A stretch of DNA of 15,929 bases from Clostridia bacterium (GCA_017430945.1 JAFRMB010000131.1:1-15929); one strand, 5' to 3'; counted from the first letter of the stretch, positions 1-7,246 are shown. Program-made: numbers and translations. The notes: generated by a model from the letters alone, not told the origin.

Positions 1-530
1 GCGCCATCATCCAGCAGTCCGTGGCCCTGGACGGCGCCACCTACATGACTTTCGGCAAGAGCTCCATCACGACCACGGTGGCGGTGGCCAGCGGCTAGGC
101 CTCCTGGAGCGAGGAGAGCGCCAACGCCGAGGTCGATGCGGGCGCGCTGTACTACGGCGAGACCATCGAAGAGCTGGCCGAGAAGATCGGCGTTCCGGCG
201 GCGAACCTGAAGTGCCAGCTCGATATGTGGAACGCCTACGCCAAGGCGGGCGAGGACACCCAGTTCGGGCGCCTCACCGGCCTCGAGGAGATCACCGGAC
301 CGTTCTACGCCTACAGGAACGTGGCCTTCAACCTGGGCGCGCTGGGCGGACTGAAGATCAACGTCAACACCGAGGTCATCGACGTCAACGGCAACGTGAT
401 CCCGCACCTGTACGCGGCCGGACTGAACGCCGGCGGCTGGATCGGGCCGTACTACCCGGGCAGCGGCACCGCGGTCATGGGCACCGTCCACTGGGGACGC
501 AGGGCCGGCGCCGTGGCGGCTGCGAACTGA
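1..530 (+). pseudogene. FAD-dependent fumarate reductase/KSTD-type flavoprotein, C-terminal part with in-frame stop
   Basis: The gene enters from the left edge; reading frame 3 is open except for one TAG at 96-98. Both sides of the stop read as one protein. After the stop come a TIEELAEKIGVPAANL segment, an NVNTEVIDVNGNVIP segment and LYAAGLNAGGW, followed by a PYYPGSGTAV Gly-rich motif and the end RRAGAVAAAN. These are hallmarks of the FAD-closing C-terminus of the fumarate reductase/urocanate reductase/3-ketosteroid dehydrogenase flavoprotein superfamily, which reduces or oxidises C=C bonds using FAD. No in-frame ATG follows the stop until 225, well inside the domain, so the downstream part is unlikely to stand alone. 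TAG is an ordinary stop here (it ends merR and ilvN), so a nonsense mutation or a sequencing error is likelier than recoding. The substrate cannot be told from this fragment. Confidence 0.65.
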
Positions 531-545
531 TCTTTTCTCCGGTTT

Positions 546-573
546 GTGGGACACCTCGCGTGTCCCACTTTTT
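546..573 (+). terminator. Intrinsic terminator of the flavoprotein gene
   Basis: A perfect 9-bp stem, GTGGGACAC (546-554) with GTGTCCCAC (560-568), encloses a 5-nt loop and is followed directly by TTTTT. It lies 16 nt after the flavoprotein stop codon. Confidence 0.9.
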
Positions 574-655
574 ATGTGCTGATCCCGACCCGGGTCGCAG
601 ATGTCTTTGATATCTTTTCCGCTCCGCCGGCGCAGAAAAAAATTTTCACGGCCCC

Positions 656-686
656 TTGACTCTCACACTGTGGCAGGCCTTAGAAT
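656..686 (+). promoter_or_regulatory. MerR-type promoter with 19-bp spacer and operator dyad
   Basis: TTGACT (656-661) and TAGAAT (681-686) are separated by 19 bp, longer than the usual 17 bp. An imperfect dyad, CTCACAC/GTGGCAG (5 of 7 positions), sits inside the spacer. Over-long spacers carrying the operator are the hallmark of promoters that MerR proteins activate by DNA distortion. The next gene is a MerR regulator, so autoregulation is inferred. Confidence 0.7.
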
Positions 687-726
687 ACGACTGAGCTCAA
701 GCATTTCAGCAACAGGAGGTACCGCC

Positions 727-1548
727 ATGCTGAAGATCGGAGAATTTTCAAAGCTGTCCAGGATCAGCGTCAGGATGCTCCGCCACTACGACGAGATCGG
801 TCTTCTGAAGCCCGCCGAGACCGACCGCTTCACGGATTACCGGTATTACCGCGAGGACCAGCTCCCGACAGCGGGGCGCATCGCCGCGCTCAGGGACATG
901 GGTTTTTCCCTCGCGGACATCGCCAGGATCCTCGGGATCTACGACGACCGGGAACAGCTGGAGCGGTTCTTTTCCTCGCGGCGGCGGGACCTGGAGGCCC
1001 TGTCGCGCGACACGGCTCACAAACTGACGCTTCTGGACGCGGCCAGCGAAAGGCTGAGAAAGGAAGAGGACATGAGCTACGATGTGACCATCAAGACGAT
1101 CCCGGCGTGCTATGCCGCCACGGTCCGCATGAACCTGCCCCGCTACGAGGACGAGGGGACGATCTGGAGCGTGCTCGTCGGGGAGACCGCTCGGATGCAC
1201 CTTGTGGAGGACGACCCCTGCCTGTGCGCGGTGACCTACCTCGACGGGGAATACAAGGAAGAGAACGTGGAGATGATGGCCTGGAAGACCGTGAAGGGCA
1301 GCTATCCCGACACGGAACACGTGAAGTTCCGCACGCTGCCGGAGGTCACGGTCGCGAGCTGTACCTACCAGGGGAGCTACACGCAGATCGTGGACGTCTA
1401 CGCGGCCGTCGTGTCGTGGATGGAGGCGAACGGATACGAACCCGCGGCCCCGATGTTCAACATCTACCACGTCAGCCCGCACGAGACGCAGGACCCGGAC
1501 GCGTTCGTGACCGAGGTCTGCTATCCGATCAAAAAGAAGGCGCAGTAG
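727..1548 (+). CDS. MerR-family transcriptional regulator with GyrI-like effector domain
   Basis: The protein has 273 residues. Residues 1-70 form the MerR winged helix-turn-helix (LKIGEFSKLSRISVRMLRHYDEIGLL, then YRYY and MGFSLADI). A dimerisation helix spans about 75-115. Residues from about 118 to 270 match the GyrI-like/AraC-effector-binding fold, including ASCTYQGSYTQIVDVYAAV and a closing EVCYPI. This is the architecture of ligand-sensing regulators such as BmrR and BltR, which bind hydrophobic or cationic compounds and activate efflux genes. The ATG at 727 is chosen because AGGAGGT (714-720) lies 6 nt upstream and the HTH begins there. No transporter or other target adjoins it, so its regulon lies elsewhere or is only itself. 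The ligand is unknown. Confidence 0.9.
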   Translation: MLKIGEFSKLSRISVRMLRHYDEIGLLKPAETDRFTDYRYYREDQLPTAGRIAALRDMGFSLADIARILGIYDDREQLERFFSSRRRDLEALSRDTAHKLTLLDAASERLRKEEDMSYDVTIKTIPACYAATVRMNLPRYEDEGTIWSVLVGETARMHLVEDDPCLCAVTYLDGEYKEENVEMMAWKTVKGSYPDTEHVKFRTLPEVTVASCTYQGSYTQIVDVYAAVVSWMEANGYEPAAPMFNIYHVSPHETQDPDAFVTEVCYPIKKKAQ

Positions 1549-1692
1549 GAAGGATACGGCGAAACGCCTCCGGGCCGGGCGGTCCGGGGGCGTTCATGCG
1601 TCTTAAAGCCCTTTGATATATGCTGCACGCGGGGAAGAGAGACCCTTCGCGTTTCCCGGCGGCACGGCGACCTTTCGGACATGGCATGGACC

Positions 1693-1712
1693 GGGCGATG
1701 AGGGCATCGCCC
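1693..1712. repeat. Short hairpin, possible dispersed intergenic repeat
   Basis: GGGCGATG (1693-1700) and CATCGCCC (1705-1712) form a perfect 8-bp stem with an AGGG loop, followed by CTATGG. Stem-loops of the form GGGCG(N)CGCCCCTA are familiar as multi-copy intergenic elements in Clostridia. Copy number in this genome cannot be seen, since only one copy is in the window. Confidence 0.45.
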
Positions 1713-1744
1713 CTATGGCAGGCTGACACGATCAACCGTGCTCG

Positions 1745-1773
1745 GTCATTCTGGGCGAAGCGAAGGATCTCAT
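1745..1773. repeat. Short repeat of the CATTCTGAGCGAAGCGAAGGATCTC type
   Basis: The element reads GTCATTCTGGGCGAAGCGAA followed by GGATCTCAT. It differs by about one base from a short intergenic sequence found in many unrelated bacterial genomes, whose spurious translation ILRFAQND is common in databases; exactly that peptide appears on the minus strand here. The function of such elements is not established. The identification is from memory of the motif, not a search. Confidence 0.55.
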
Positions 1774-1859
1774 AAAAGGATTGAAATAACCGCAGGGAGC
1801 GTTTGCAAAAACGCGCGGCACTCACGGATTATGGTCTCTGAGTTTGCGGGAAAGGCCAA

Positions 1860-1900
1860 AACCTCGAACACGGAAGGCCGCGCCTTCCGTGTTCGAGGTT
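1860..1900. terminator. Bidirectional terminator with 19-bp stem, ends mnmG operon
   Basis: Positions 1860-1878 and 1882-1900 are perfect reverse complements (19 bp, 3-nt loop CGC). On the plus strand the stem is followed by GTTTATTATT. On the minus strand it is followed by TTTTGGCCTTT. It starts 9 nt beyond the mnmG stop, so it most likely terminates the minus-strand operon; it can also stop plus-strand readthrough from merR. Confidence 0.85.
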
Positions 1901-1909
1901 GTTTATTAT

Positions 1910-3712
1910 TCACTTTTCTCCCTGCTGGGCGCGCAGCCAGATCATGAGTACGGTGACGTCGCCGGGGTTGATGCCGGGGATGCGGCTGGCCTGCCCCAGC
2001 GAGGCGGGCCGCTGGCGGTCCAGCTTCTGCCGCGCCTCGATGCGCAGGCCGGACATGTTCAGATAGTCTGCGTCGGGGGGCAGGGGGGTGTCCTCCATCC
2101 TGAGGAAGCGCTGGCGGTCGGCGGTCTGGCGCTGGATGTAGCCCTCGTACCGGGCTTCGATCTCCAGCTGCTCGCAGACCTCCGGCGGATAGTCCGGAAG
2201 CTCCGGCTTCTCTGCGCGCAGCGCCGCGTAGGTGGCGTCGGGGTGGCGCAGCCGTTCGGTCAGGCGGAGCCTGTCCAGCGTCGCGCGGCCTTCGGCGGTC
2301 AGCCGGCGCTTTTCGAGCATCTTCGCGTAGCGCCGATCGTCCACCAGACCGATCTGACGGCCGATCTCCGTGAGGCGCAGATCCGCGTTGTCCTGCCGCA
2401 GCAGCAGCCGGTACTCGGCGCGGGAGGTCATCATGCGGTAGGGCTCGTCCACGCCCTTGGTGACCAGGTCGTCCACCAGCACGCCGATGTAGGCGTCGGC
2501 GCGGCTTAAGAGCATGGGCGGTCGTCCCTGGCAGTACAGCGCGGCGTTCACGCCGGCGTAGAGCCCCTGCGCGGCCGCCTCCTCATAGCCGGAGGTGCCG
2601 TTGATCTGGCCCGCGCAGTACAGTCCCTCGATGTGCCGGGCGGCGAAGGTGTTGTCCAGCTGCTGCGGATCGATGCAGTCGTACTCGATGGCGTAGGCGA
2701 GCCGGAGCAGCTTGGCGTGCTCGAGGCCGGGGATGGACGCATAGATGCGGCGCTGCACGTCCTCGGGCATCGAGGTGGACATGCCCTGCGCGTACCATTC
2801 GTGGGTATACAGCCCTTCGGGCTCCATGAAGATCGGGTGCCGGTCCTTGTCCCTGAAGCGCACCACCTTGTCCTCGATGGAGGGGCAGTAGCGCGCGCCG
2901 GTGCCGTGGATGGTGCCGGAGTACATGGGGGCGCGGTGCAGGTTGTCCAGGATGATCTGATGGGTCTCGGGCGTGGTGTAGGTCAGGTAACACATCGCGC
3001 GGTTGCGAAGCGTCGACGGGTCGGTCATGAAGCTGAAGGGCACGATGGGATCGTCGCCGTACTGCGGCTCCATGCGGTCGAAGTCGATGGTCCGGCCGTC
3101 CAGACGGGCGGGCGTGCCCGTCTTGAAGCGGCGGATGGAGAAGCCGAGATCCATCAGGTTTTGCGTCAGCGCGTTGGCCGCCATCAGCCCCTGGGGGCCG
3201 CCGTTCCAGCTGCACTCGCCGATGATGATGCGGGCGTTCAGGTATACGCCGCAGCAGGCCACGACGGCGCGGCAGCGGACCGTCGCGCCGGTGGTGGTCT
3301 CGATGCCGGCCACGCGGCCGCCTTCGACGATGATCCGCCGCACCTCCGCCTGGCGCAGATCGAGGCCCACACAGTCGTCCACCGCCCGGCGCATCCGCAG
3401 CTGGTAGGCTTTTTTGTCCGCCTGCGCGCGCAGCGAGTGTACCGCCGGGCCCTTGCGGGTGTTCAGCATGCGGGACTGTATGAACACGTCGTCGATGGCA
3501 AGGCCCATTTCACCGCCCAGCGCGTCCAGCTCGCGCACCAGGTGGCCCTTGGCCGTACCGCCGATGGATGGATTGCAGGGCATCATCGCCAGCGCATCCA
3601 GGTTCAGCGTGGTCAAAAGCGTCTTGAGCCCCATGCGGGCACAGGCCAGTGCGGCCTCGCAGCCTGCGTGGCCCGCGCCGATGACGATGACATCGTAGCT
3701 CTCTTGGGTCAT
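1910..3712 (-). CDS. mnmG: tRNA uridine-5-carboxymethylaminomethyl modification enzyme MnmG (GidA)
   Basis: The protein has 600 residues, slightly shorter than the usual 620-630. MnmG works with the GTPase MnmE to install carboxymethylaminomethyl (or aminomethyl) at the wobble uridine (U34) of tRNAs, using FAD, NADH and methylenetetrahydrofolate. Visible signatures are the FAD-binding [10 protein letters not shown] at residues 12-21, [69 protein letters not shown] and [19 protein letters not shown]. The C-terminal [18 protein letters not shown] helical domain binds MnmE and tRNA. The ATG at 3712 is preceded by GAGGTG and follows the radical SAM stop by only 2 nt, so translation is probably coupled. 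The frame stays open further upstream, but that part is out-of-frame reading of the preceding gene. mnmE is not in the window. Confidence 0.97.
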   Translation of the reverse strand: MTQESYDVIVIGAGHAGCEAALACARMGLKTLLTTLNLDALAMMPCNPSIGGTAKGHLVRELDALGGEMGLAIDDVFIQSRMLNTRKGPAVHSLRAQADKKAYQLRMRRAVDDCVGLDLRQAEVRRIIVEGGRVAGIETTTGATVRCRAVVACCGVYLNARIIIGECSWNGGPQGLMAANALTQNLMDLGFSIRRFKTGTPARLDGRTIDFDRMEPQYGDDPIVPFSFMTDPSTLRNRAMCYLTYTTPETHQIILDNLHRAPMYSGTIHGTGARYCPSIEDKVVRFRDKDRHPIFMEPEGLYTHEWYAQGMSTSMPEDVQRRIYASIPGLEHAKLLRLAYAIEYDCIDPQQLDNTFAARHIEGLYCAGQINGTSGYEEAAAQGLYAGVNAALYCQGRPPMLLSRADAYIGVLVDDLVTKGVDEPYRMMTSRAEYRLLLRQDNADLRLTEIGRQIGLVDDRRYAKMLEKRRLTAEGRATLDRLRLTERLRHPDATYAALRAEKPELPDYPPEVCEQLEIEARYEGYIQRQTADRQRFLRMEDTPLPPDADYLNMSGLRIEARQKLDRQRPASLGQASRIPGINPGDVTVLMIWLRAQQGEK

Positions 3713-3714
3713 GG

Positions 3715-4377
3715 TCACACCTCGGGTGTTGGAATGGAAGCCGCGTCGCCCGCCGGCCCCGACCCCGTGCGATAGGTGAACAGGTCCAGCTGCGTGACGC
3801 CCAGCCGGCGCAGGGCGCCGACGCTGCGGTCGACGTCTTCGGGCGCGTTGAAGCCGGGGATGCGCGGCACGCGCACAATGACGCGCCCGGGGCCGACGGC
3901 CCCGAGCAGCGCCTCCAGATTGCGGATCACGCGGGCGTTGTCCGCGCCGGTGTAGCGGCGGTAGATGTCGGGATCCATGTCCTTGATGTCCACCAAAAAG
4001 GCGTCCACACAGCCGGCGGCGATGTCCAGGAGCGCCTCCGGGACGTTCAGGCTGGTCTCCGCCGTGATGCGCCAGCGCCCGCCGCACAGCGCGCGGAACG
4101 CGCGGATGAACGGCGCGTGCATGAGCGGCTCGCCGCCGCCGAAGGTCACGCCGCCCCCGGTGGCCTGAAAGTACAGGTCGTCCGCCCGCGTCATGTCGTA
4201 GAGGGCCTCCGGCGTCACGCGCCGGACCGGCGTGTTCGCGTCCAGGCACTGCGGGTTCAGACAGTAGCGGCAGCGCAGCGGACAGCCCCAGGCTGCGGCC
4301 AGGGTGGTCACCCCGCGGCCGTCGGTGCCCATGCGATGGCGGGAAAAGCCGATCAGGGGGAAGGAGAGCGCGTCCAT
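3715..4377 (-). CDS. Radical SAM protein resembling glycyl-radical enzyme activases
   Basis: The protein has 220 residues, a little short for pyruvate formate-lyase activase (about 245). The [4Fe-4S]/SAM motif CxxxCxxC is at Cys32, Cys36 and Cys39 (GCPLRCRYC), followed by LNPQC with an extra Cys44. The SAM-binding GGGEP motif is at 80-84 ([11 protein letters not shown]). [25 protein letters not shown] and [12 protein letters not shown] correspond to later strands of the activase barrel. Such enzymes cleave SAM to a 5'-deoxyadenosyl radical and usually abstract hydrogen from a glycine of a partner enzyme. No glycyl-radical enzyme is in the window, so the substrate is open. It starts 1 nt after the stop of the Cys-motif gene and ends 2 nt before mnmG. 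The directly coupled upstream protein is the obvious candidate partner; this is inference. Confidence 0.88.
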   Translation of the reverse strand: MDALSFPLIGFSRHRMGTDGRGVTTLAAAWGCPLRCRYCLNPQCLDANTPVRRVTPEALYDMTRADDLYFQATGGGVTFGGGEPLMHAPFIRAFRALCGGRWRITAETSLNVPEALLDIAAGCVDAFLVDIKDMDPDIYRRYTGADNARVIRNLEALLGAVGPGRVIVRVPRIPGFNAPEDVDRSVGALRRLGVTQLDLFTYRTGSGPAGDAASIPTPEV

Positions 4378-4378
4378 G

Positions 4379-4891
4379 TCAGTCCGACGTCCCGCCCAGG
4401 TCCGCCATGTCCATCGGCGCGATCAGGCCCGTTGTTGTGAAGTCATCGATGGGATCCGGGATCTCCCCTGGATCGGGCGTCGCCGTCGGCTCGGGATCGA
4501 CGCGGTCGTCCAGCGCGACCTCGCCGTCCAGCTCGAGCACCTCGTCGCCGGGATCATCGATGTAGTACGGAACGTCGCCCATCAGCTCGATCTCCTCGGG
4601 CGTCGGTTCGGGGCCGGGGAACAGGGTCTGCGTGACGGCATCCACCGCCTGGCAGCCGGACAGCGCCAGCGTCATGCCGGCGGAGACGCCGACCAGCGCG
4701 ACGCGCTTCTGAAGGCTGCGGCGCCGCTCGAGCTGCTGCTCGAGATAGCGCACCTCCGCCTCGCAGCGGGGGCAGGTGCCGCGGCATTCGCCCTTGTGGG
4801 TGCACTCAGCGATCACCAGGTCGATGTCGTTCGCTTCGGCGATCTGCTGGCGGATCTGCTTGAGTATCCTGCACTTTTGCTTTCCGTTCAT
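4379..4891 (-). CDS. Conserved-type hypothetical protein with Cys cluster, internal lipobox-like segment and acidic tail
   Basis: The protein has 170 residues and no named function. It has three parts. Residues 1-58 are charged and helical with Cys7, Cys30, Cys36, Cys40 and Cys43; ECTHKGECRGTCPRCEAEVRYLE gives Cx5Cx3Cx2C, suited to metal or Fe-S binding. Residues 59-80 look like a lipoprotein signal: RRR..KR, then hydrophobic VALVGVSAGMTLAL, then LSGC with Cys80. Residues 81-170 are acidic and proline-rich, ending TGLIAPMDMADLGGTSD. The start is firm: AAAAGGAGG (4908-4900) lies 8 nt upstream. A GTG at Val47 could start a conventional-looking lipoprotein, but it would discard the Cys cluster. 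I recall similar Cys-motif N-termini in Clostridia and Bacteroidetes, unverified. It leads the operon with the radical SAM gene and mnmG. Confidence 0.75.
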   Translation of the reverse strand: MNGKQKCRILKQIRQQIAEANDIDLVIAECTHKGECRGTCPRCEAEVRYLEQQLERRRSLQKRVALVGVSAGMTLALSGCQAVDAVTQTLFPGPEPTPEEIELMGDVPYYIDDPGDEVLELDGEVALDDRVDPEPTATPDPGEIPDPIDDFTTTGLIAPMDMADLGGTSD

Positions 4892-4899
4892 GGATGGCG

Positions 4900-4908
4900 C
4901 CTCCTTTT
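4900..4908 (-). promoter_or_regulatory. Ribosome binding site fixing the start of the Cys-motif gene
   Basis: AAAAGGAGG on the minus strand lies 8 nt upstream of the ATG at 4891. It is the strongest SD in the operon and supports the long start that includes the Cys cluster. Confidence 0.8.
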
Positions 4909-5025
4909 GATGGCCGCACCGTTTGATGGGCGGCCGGTGTTCATGCGCAGGGATTTGCGCACCTGCACTTATGACGGCCCCCGCGGGGGAATGGTTCCGT
5001 GCCTGCGCGCGGGACGCTCTCCATC

Positions 5026-5054
5026 ATTCTACATGCGATCGGCGAAAATTGCAA
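5026..5054 (-). promoter_or_regulatory. Sigma-70-type promoter of the Cys-protein/radical SAM/mnmG operon
   Basis: On the minus strand TTGCAA (5054-5049) and TAGAAT (5031-5026) are 17 bp apart. The predicted start near 5019 leaves a leader of about 128 nt, which contains a CCCCCGCGGGGG palindrome. Confidence 0.7.
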
Positions 5055-5135
5055 GAGGCGCGCGCACGATCTGCGCTGCCTGCGGCGAGCATTTCAGATC
5101 AAATGGACAAAATCTTGAAATCCGGGCCAAACATA

Positions 5136-5164
5136 TTGACTTGACCGATCCCGCGCGATAGTAT
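5136..5164 (+). promoter_or_regulatory. Promoter of the DUF2975 gene
   Basis: TTGACT (5136-5141) and TAGTAT (5159-5164) are separated by 17 bp. It is divergent from the minus-strand promoter at 5026-5054, with about 80 bp between their -35 boxes. Confidence 0.65.
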
Positions 5165-5190
5165 GGTGGCGATAACGGAGGGACAAGAAG

Positions 5191-5655
5191 ATGGATCAGA
5201 AGAAACTCGCCATCTGGCTGAAGGCCATCGTCGTGGGCTGCGCGCTGTGCGGCTTGGTGCTGTTCGGCTTCATACTGCCCAGATACCTGTCTTATGTGGC
5301 GACAGAGGTGCAGGACATGCCGCACCGGGCGTGGACGGCCTTCATGTGGGTGCTGGCCATCCCCTGCTATGCGGTGCTGGTGTTCATCTGGCGCATGGCC
5401 GATGAGATCTCCCGCGACAACAGCTTTTCCATGGAGAACGCCGGACATCTGAAGCACATCGCGCTGCTGGCCGGCGCGGATGCGCTGCTCTTGCTGGTGG
5501 GCAATCTGATATTTATGGCGCTGGGCCACAGTATCCCGACGCTGGCGCTGGTCAGCGCCTTCGTGTGCTTCATCGGGATGGCCATCTCCGTGGGCGCGGC
5601 GTGCCTTTCGCACCTGGTGCACAAGGCGGCCGTCGCGCAGGACGAGAACGACTGA
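5191..5655 (+). CDS. DUF2975 family membrane protein
   Basis: The protein has 154 residues and four predicted membrane helices, at about 10-30, 47-67, 88-110 and 114-137. The family's typical connecting segment after the second helix is visible as ADEISRDNSFSMENAGHLKHI. Its function is unknown; relatives are commonly encoded just before a small Cro/CI-type HTH regulator and are thought to act with it at the membrane. Here no such regulator follows: a terminator comes about 70 nt after the stop. The start ATG at 5191 has GGAGGGA (5177-5183) 7 nt upstream. The gene appears monocistronic. Confidence 0.8.
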   Translation: MDQKKLAIWLKAIVVGCALCGLVLFGFILPRYLSYVATEVQDMPHRAWTAFMWVLAIPCYAVLVFIWRMADEISRDNSFSMENAGHLKHIALLAGADALLLLVGNLIFMALGHSIPTLALVSAFVCFIGMAISVGAACLSHLVHKAAVAQDEND

Positions 5656-5721
5656 CTAAACGAAAGCGATCGGCGGCGCGCCCCGGGGCGGGGCATGCGC
5701 GGTGCCGCGTTGACAGACAAA

Positions 5722-5762
5722 GGCGACAGGGACGGTACAAGGACCGGCCCTGTCGCCCTTTT
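5722..5762. terminator. Bidirectional terminator between DUF2975 gene and ABC importer operon
   Basis: GGCGACAGGG (5722-5731) pairs perfectly with CCCTGTCGCC (5748-5757). A small inner GGT/ACC pairing lies between them. CTTTT follows on the plus strand and TTTGTCTGT on the minus strand. It lies 10 nt past the stop of the minus-strand ATPase gene and serves both convergent genes. Confidence 0.85.
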
Positions 5763-5766
5763 CGCG

Positions 5767-6528
5767 TCAGAGGATCTTTCCCAGGAATTCCTTCAGCCTG
5801 GGGTTTTGAGGGTGATCGAAGATCTGCTCGGGCGTGCCCTGCTCGATGATCTTGCCGCCGTCCATGAAGAACACGCGGTCGCCGACCTCGCGGGCGAAGC
5901 CCATCTCGTGCGTCACGACCACCATGGTCATGCCCTCGCGCGCCAGCTGCTTCATGACGTCCAGTACCTCGCCGACCATCTCGGGGTCCAGCGCGGAGGT
6001 GGGCTCGTCGAACAGCATCACGTCGGGCTCCATGCACAGCGCCCGAACGATGGCGATGCGCTGCTTCTGACCGCCGGAGAGCTGGTTGGGATAGGCGCCG
6101 GCGCGGTCGGCCAGGCCTACGCGGACGAGCAGCTGCTTGGCCATGGACTCCGCGGCTTCCCGGGTCTTGAGCTTCAGCTTGATCGGCGCGATGGTCATGT
6201 TCTGAAGCACCGTCATGGTGGGGAACAGGTTGAAGTGCTGGAACACCATCCCCATCTTCTGGCGGTGCAGATTGATGTTCACATGGGGATCGGTGATGTC
6301 GACGCCCTCGAAGGTGATCGTGCCGGCGGAGGGCAGCTCCAGAAGATTCAGGCAGCGCAGGAACGTGGATTTGCCGGAGCCGGAGGGCCCGATCACCACC
6401 ACCACTTCGCCCTTTTTGATCTCGGCGGACACGCCGTTGAGCGCGTGGATGCTGTCGCCGAAGTGCTTCTCCAGCCGGTCCACGCGGATCAGCACGTCGC
6501 CGTTCTGGGGTTTCAGCTTAGTGGTCAC
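5767..6528 (-). CDS. Polar amino acid ABC transporter, ATP-binding protein (GlnQ type)
   Basis: The protein has 253 residues and powers the importer from the cytoplasmic side. Walker [10 protein letters not shown] is at 47-55, the Q-loop is QHFNLFP, the ABC signature is LSGGQKQR, Walker B is [14 protein letters not shown] and the switch His is in [11 protein letters not shown]. The PAAT/GlnQ family is recognised by this set and by the short length. The start is GTG at 6528, overlapping the permease stop by 11 nt, with GAGGAG just upstream inside the permease gene, so translation is probably coupled. It is the last gene of the three-gene operon. The exact amino acid cannot be read from the ATPase. 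Confidence 0.95.
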   Translation of the reverse strand: MTTKLKPQNGDVLIRVDRLEKHFGDSIHALNGVSAEIKKGEVVVVIGPSGSGKSTFLRCLNLLELPSAGTITFEGVDITDPHVNINLHRQKMGMVFQHFNLFPTMTVLQNMTIAPIKLKLKTREAAESMAKQLLVRVGLADRAGAYPNQLSGGQKQRIAIVRALCMEPDVMLFDEPTSALDPEMVGEVLDVMKQLAREGMTMVVVTHEMGFAREVGDRVFFMDGGKIIEQGTPEQIFDHPQNPRLKEFLGKIL

Positions 6529-7246
6529 TGCTCCTCAGCCTCCTTTCGACGATGCCCGCGATCCAGGTCAGGAACATCACCAGCGCCAGATAGATGAGTG
6601 CCACGGCGATCAGCGGCATGAACGCGGAGAAGGTGCGCCCGCGGATGATATCGCCGCCCTTGGTCAGGTCCTGCACGGCGACGTAGCCCGCCACCGAGGT
6701 CTCCTTCAGGAGGGCGATGAACTCGTTCATCAGGCTGGGCAGCACGTTCTTGACCACCTGGAGCAGCACCACGTGCCACATGGTCTGAAGGTAGTTGAAG
6801 CCCAGGCTGCGGCCCGCCTCGAACTGGCCGTTGTCGATGGACATGATGCCGCCGCGGATGATCTCCGCTACATAGGCGCCGGAGTTCAGGCCGAAGGCCA
6901 GCGCGGCTACGAGCACGCCGTTGTTCGACGAGGCGAACACCACGAAGTAGATGATCATCAGCTGGACCACCACCGGGGTGCCGCGCAGCACGGTCAGGTA
7001 GACCTTGCAGAGCCCGTTGAAGAAGCCCAGCACCTTTCGGCCGAACGTCGGGCGCGCGCCCTGTGCCGTCTTGTCATAGGTGGAGCGCACCGCTGCGATG
7101 ACCGCGCCGATGAACAGACCCAGCACCAGCGCCAGCATCGTGATGATCAGCGTGTTGCCCAGGCCCTGCGCCAGATACTTCCAGCGGTCGGCCTGTATGA
7201 AGTTCAGTGTGAATTCCGCCTTGAGATCGGCGAACCATTCGCTCAA
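6518..7246 (-). CDS. Polar amino acid ABC transporter, permease protein
   Basis: The protein has 242 residues from the TTG at 7246. That start is chosen because GGGAGGGG (7260-7253) lies 6 nt upstream; the in-frame ATG at 7285 has no good SD and falls inside a hairpin. It is an integral membrane subunit of the HisM/GlnP type: hydrophobic segments begin with [25 protein letters not shown], followed by the [23 protein letters not shown] block. The cytoplasmic EAA loop ([21 protein letters not shown], from about residue 143) docks the ATPase. Only one permease is encoded, so a homodimer is expected. Confidence 0.93.
   Translation of the reverse strand: MSEWFADLKAEFTLNFIQADRWKYLAQGLGNTLIITMLALVLGLFIGAVIAAVRSTYDKTAQGARPTFGRKVLGFFNGLCKVYLTVLRGTPVVVQLMIIYFVVFASSNNGVLVAALAFGLNSGAYVAEIIRGGIMSIDNGQFEAGRSLGFNYLQTMWHVVLLQVVKNVLPSLMNEFIALLKETSVAGYVAVQDLTKGGDIIRGRTFSAFMPLIAVALIYLALVMFLTWIAGIVERRLRSSDH

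Larger units (their letters stand above)
1549..1858. other. Non-coding intergenic region with repeat-like elements
   Basis: No credible gene is visible here. The region holds three things. A T-poor hairpin, AACGCCTCCGG (1563-1573) with CCGGGGGCGTT (1584-1594), has 10 of 11 positions paired and may mark the end of merR transcription. A perfect 8-bp hairpin lies at 1693-1712. A GTCATTCTGGGCGAAGCGAAGG-type element lies at 1745-1773. The last two resemble short dispersed intergenic repeats seen in many bacterial genomes. Confidence 0.55.

Noticed and set aside
99..530. Independent gene starting after the amber codon
   Set aside because: The first in-frame ATG (225) is deep inside the FAD-binding C-terminal domain and has no SD; a lone C-terminal part would not fold as an enzyme.
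748..1482. 244-codon minus-strand frame opposite merR
   Set aside because: The plus strand has a full MerR/GyrI-like protein with SD and promoter; the antisense frame has no motif.
1529..1825. Small minus-strand frame containing ILRFAQNDR
   Set aside because: This peptide is the known spurious translation of a dispersed non-coding repeat; no SD is present.
2633..3775. 380-codon plus-strand frame opposite mnmG
   Set aside because: The opposite strand encodes unmistakable MnmG motifs; this frame has none.
3713..4249. Long N-terminal extension of mnmG in the same frame
   Set aside because: The region encodes the radical SAM protein in another frame; MnmG starts normally with the FAD motif near residue 12 from the ATG at 3712.
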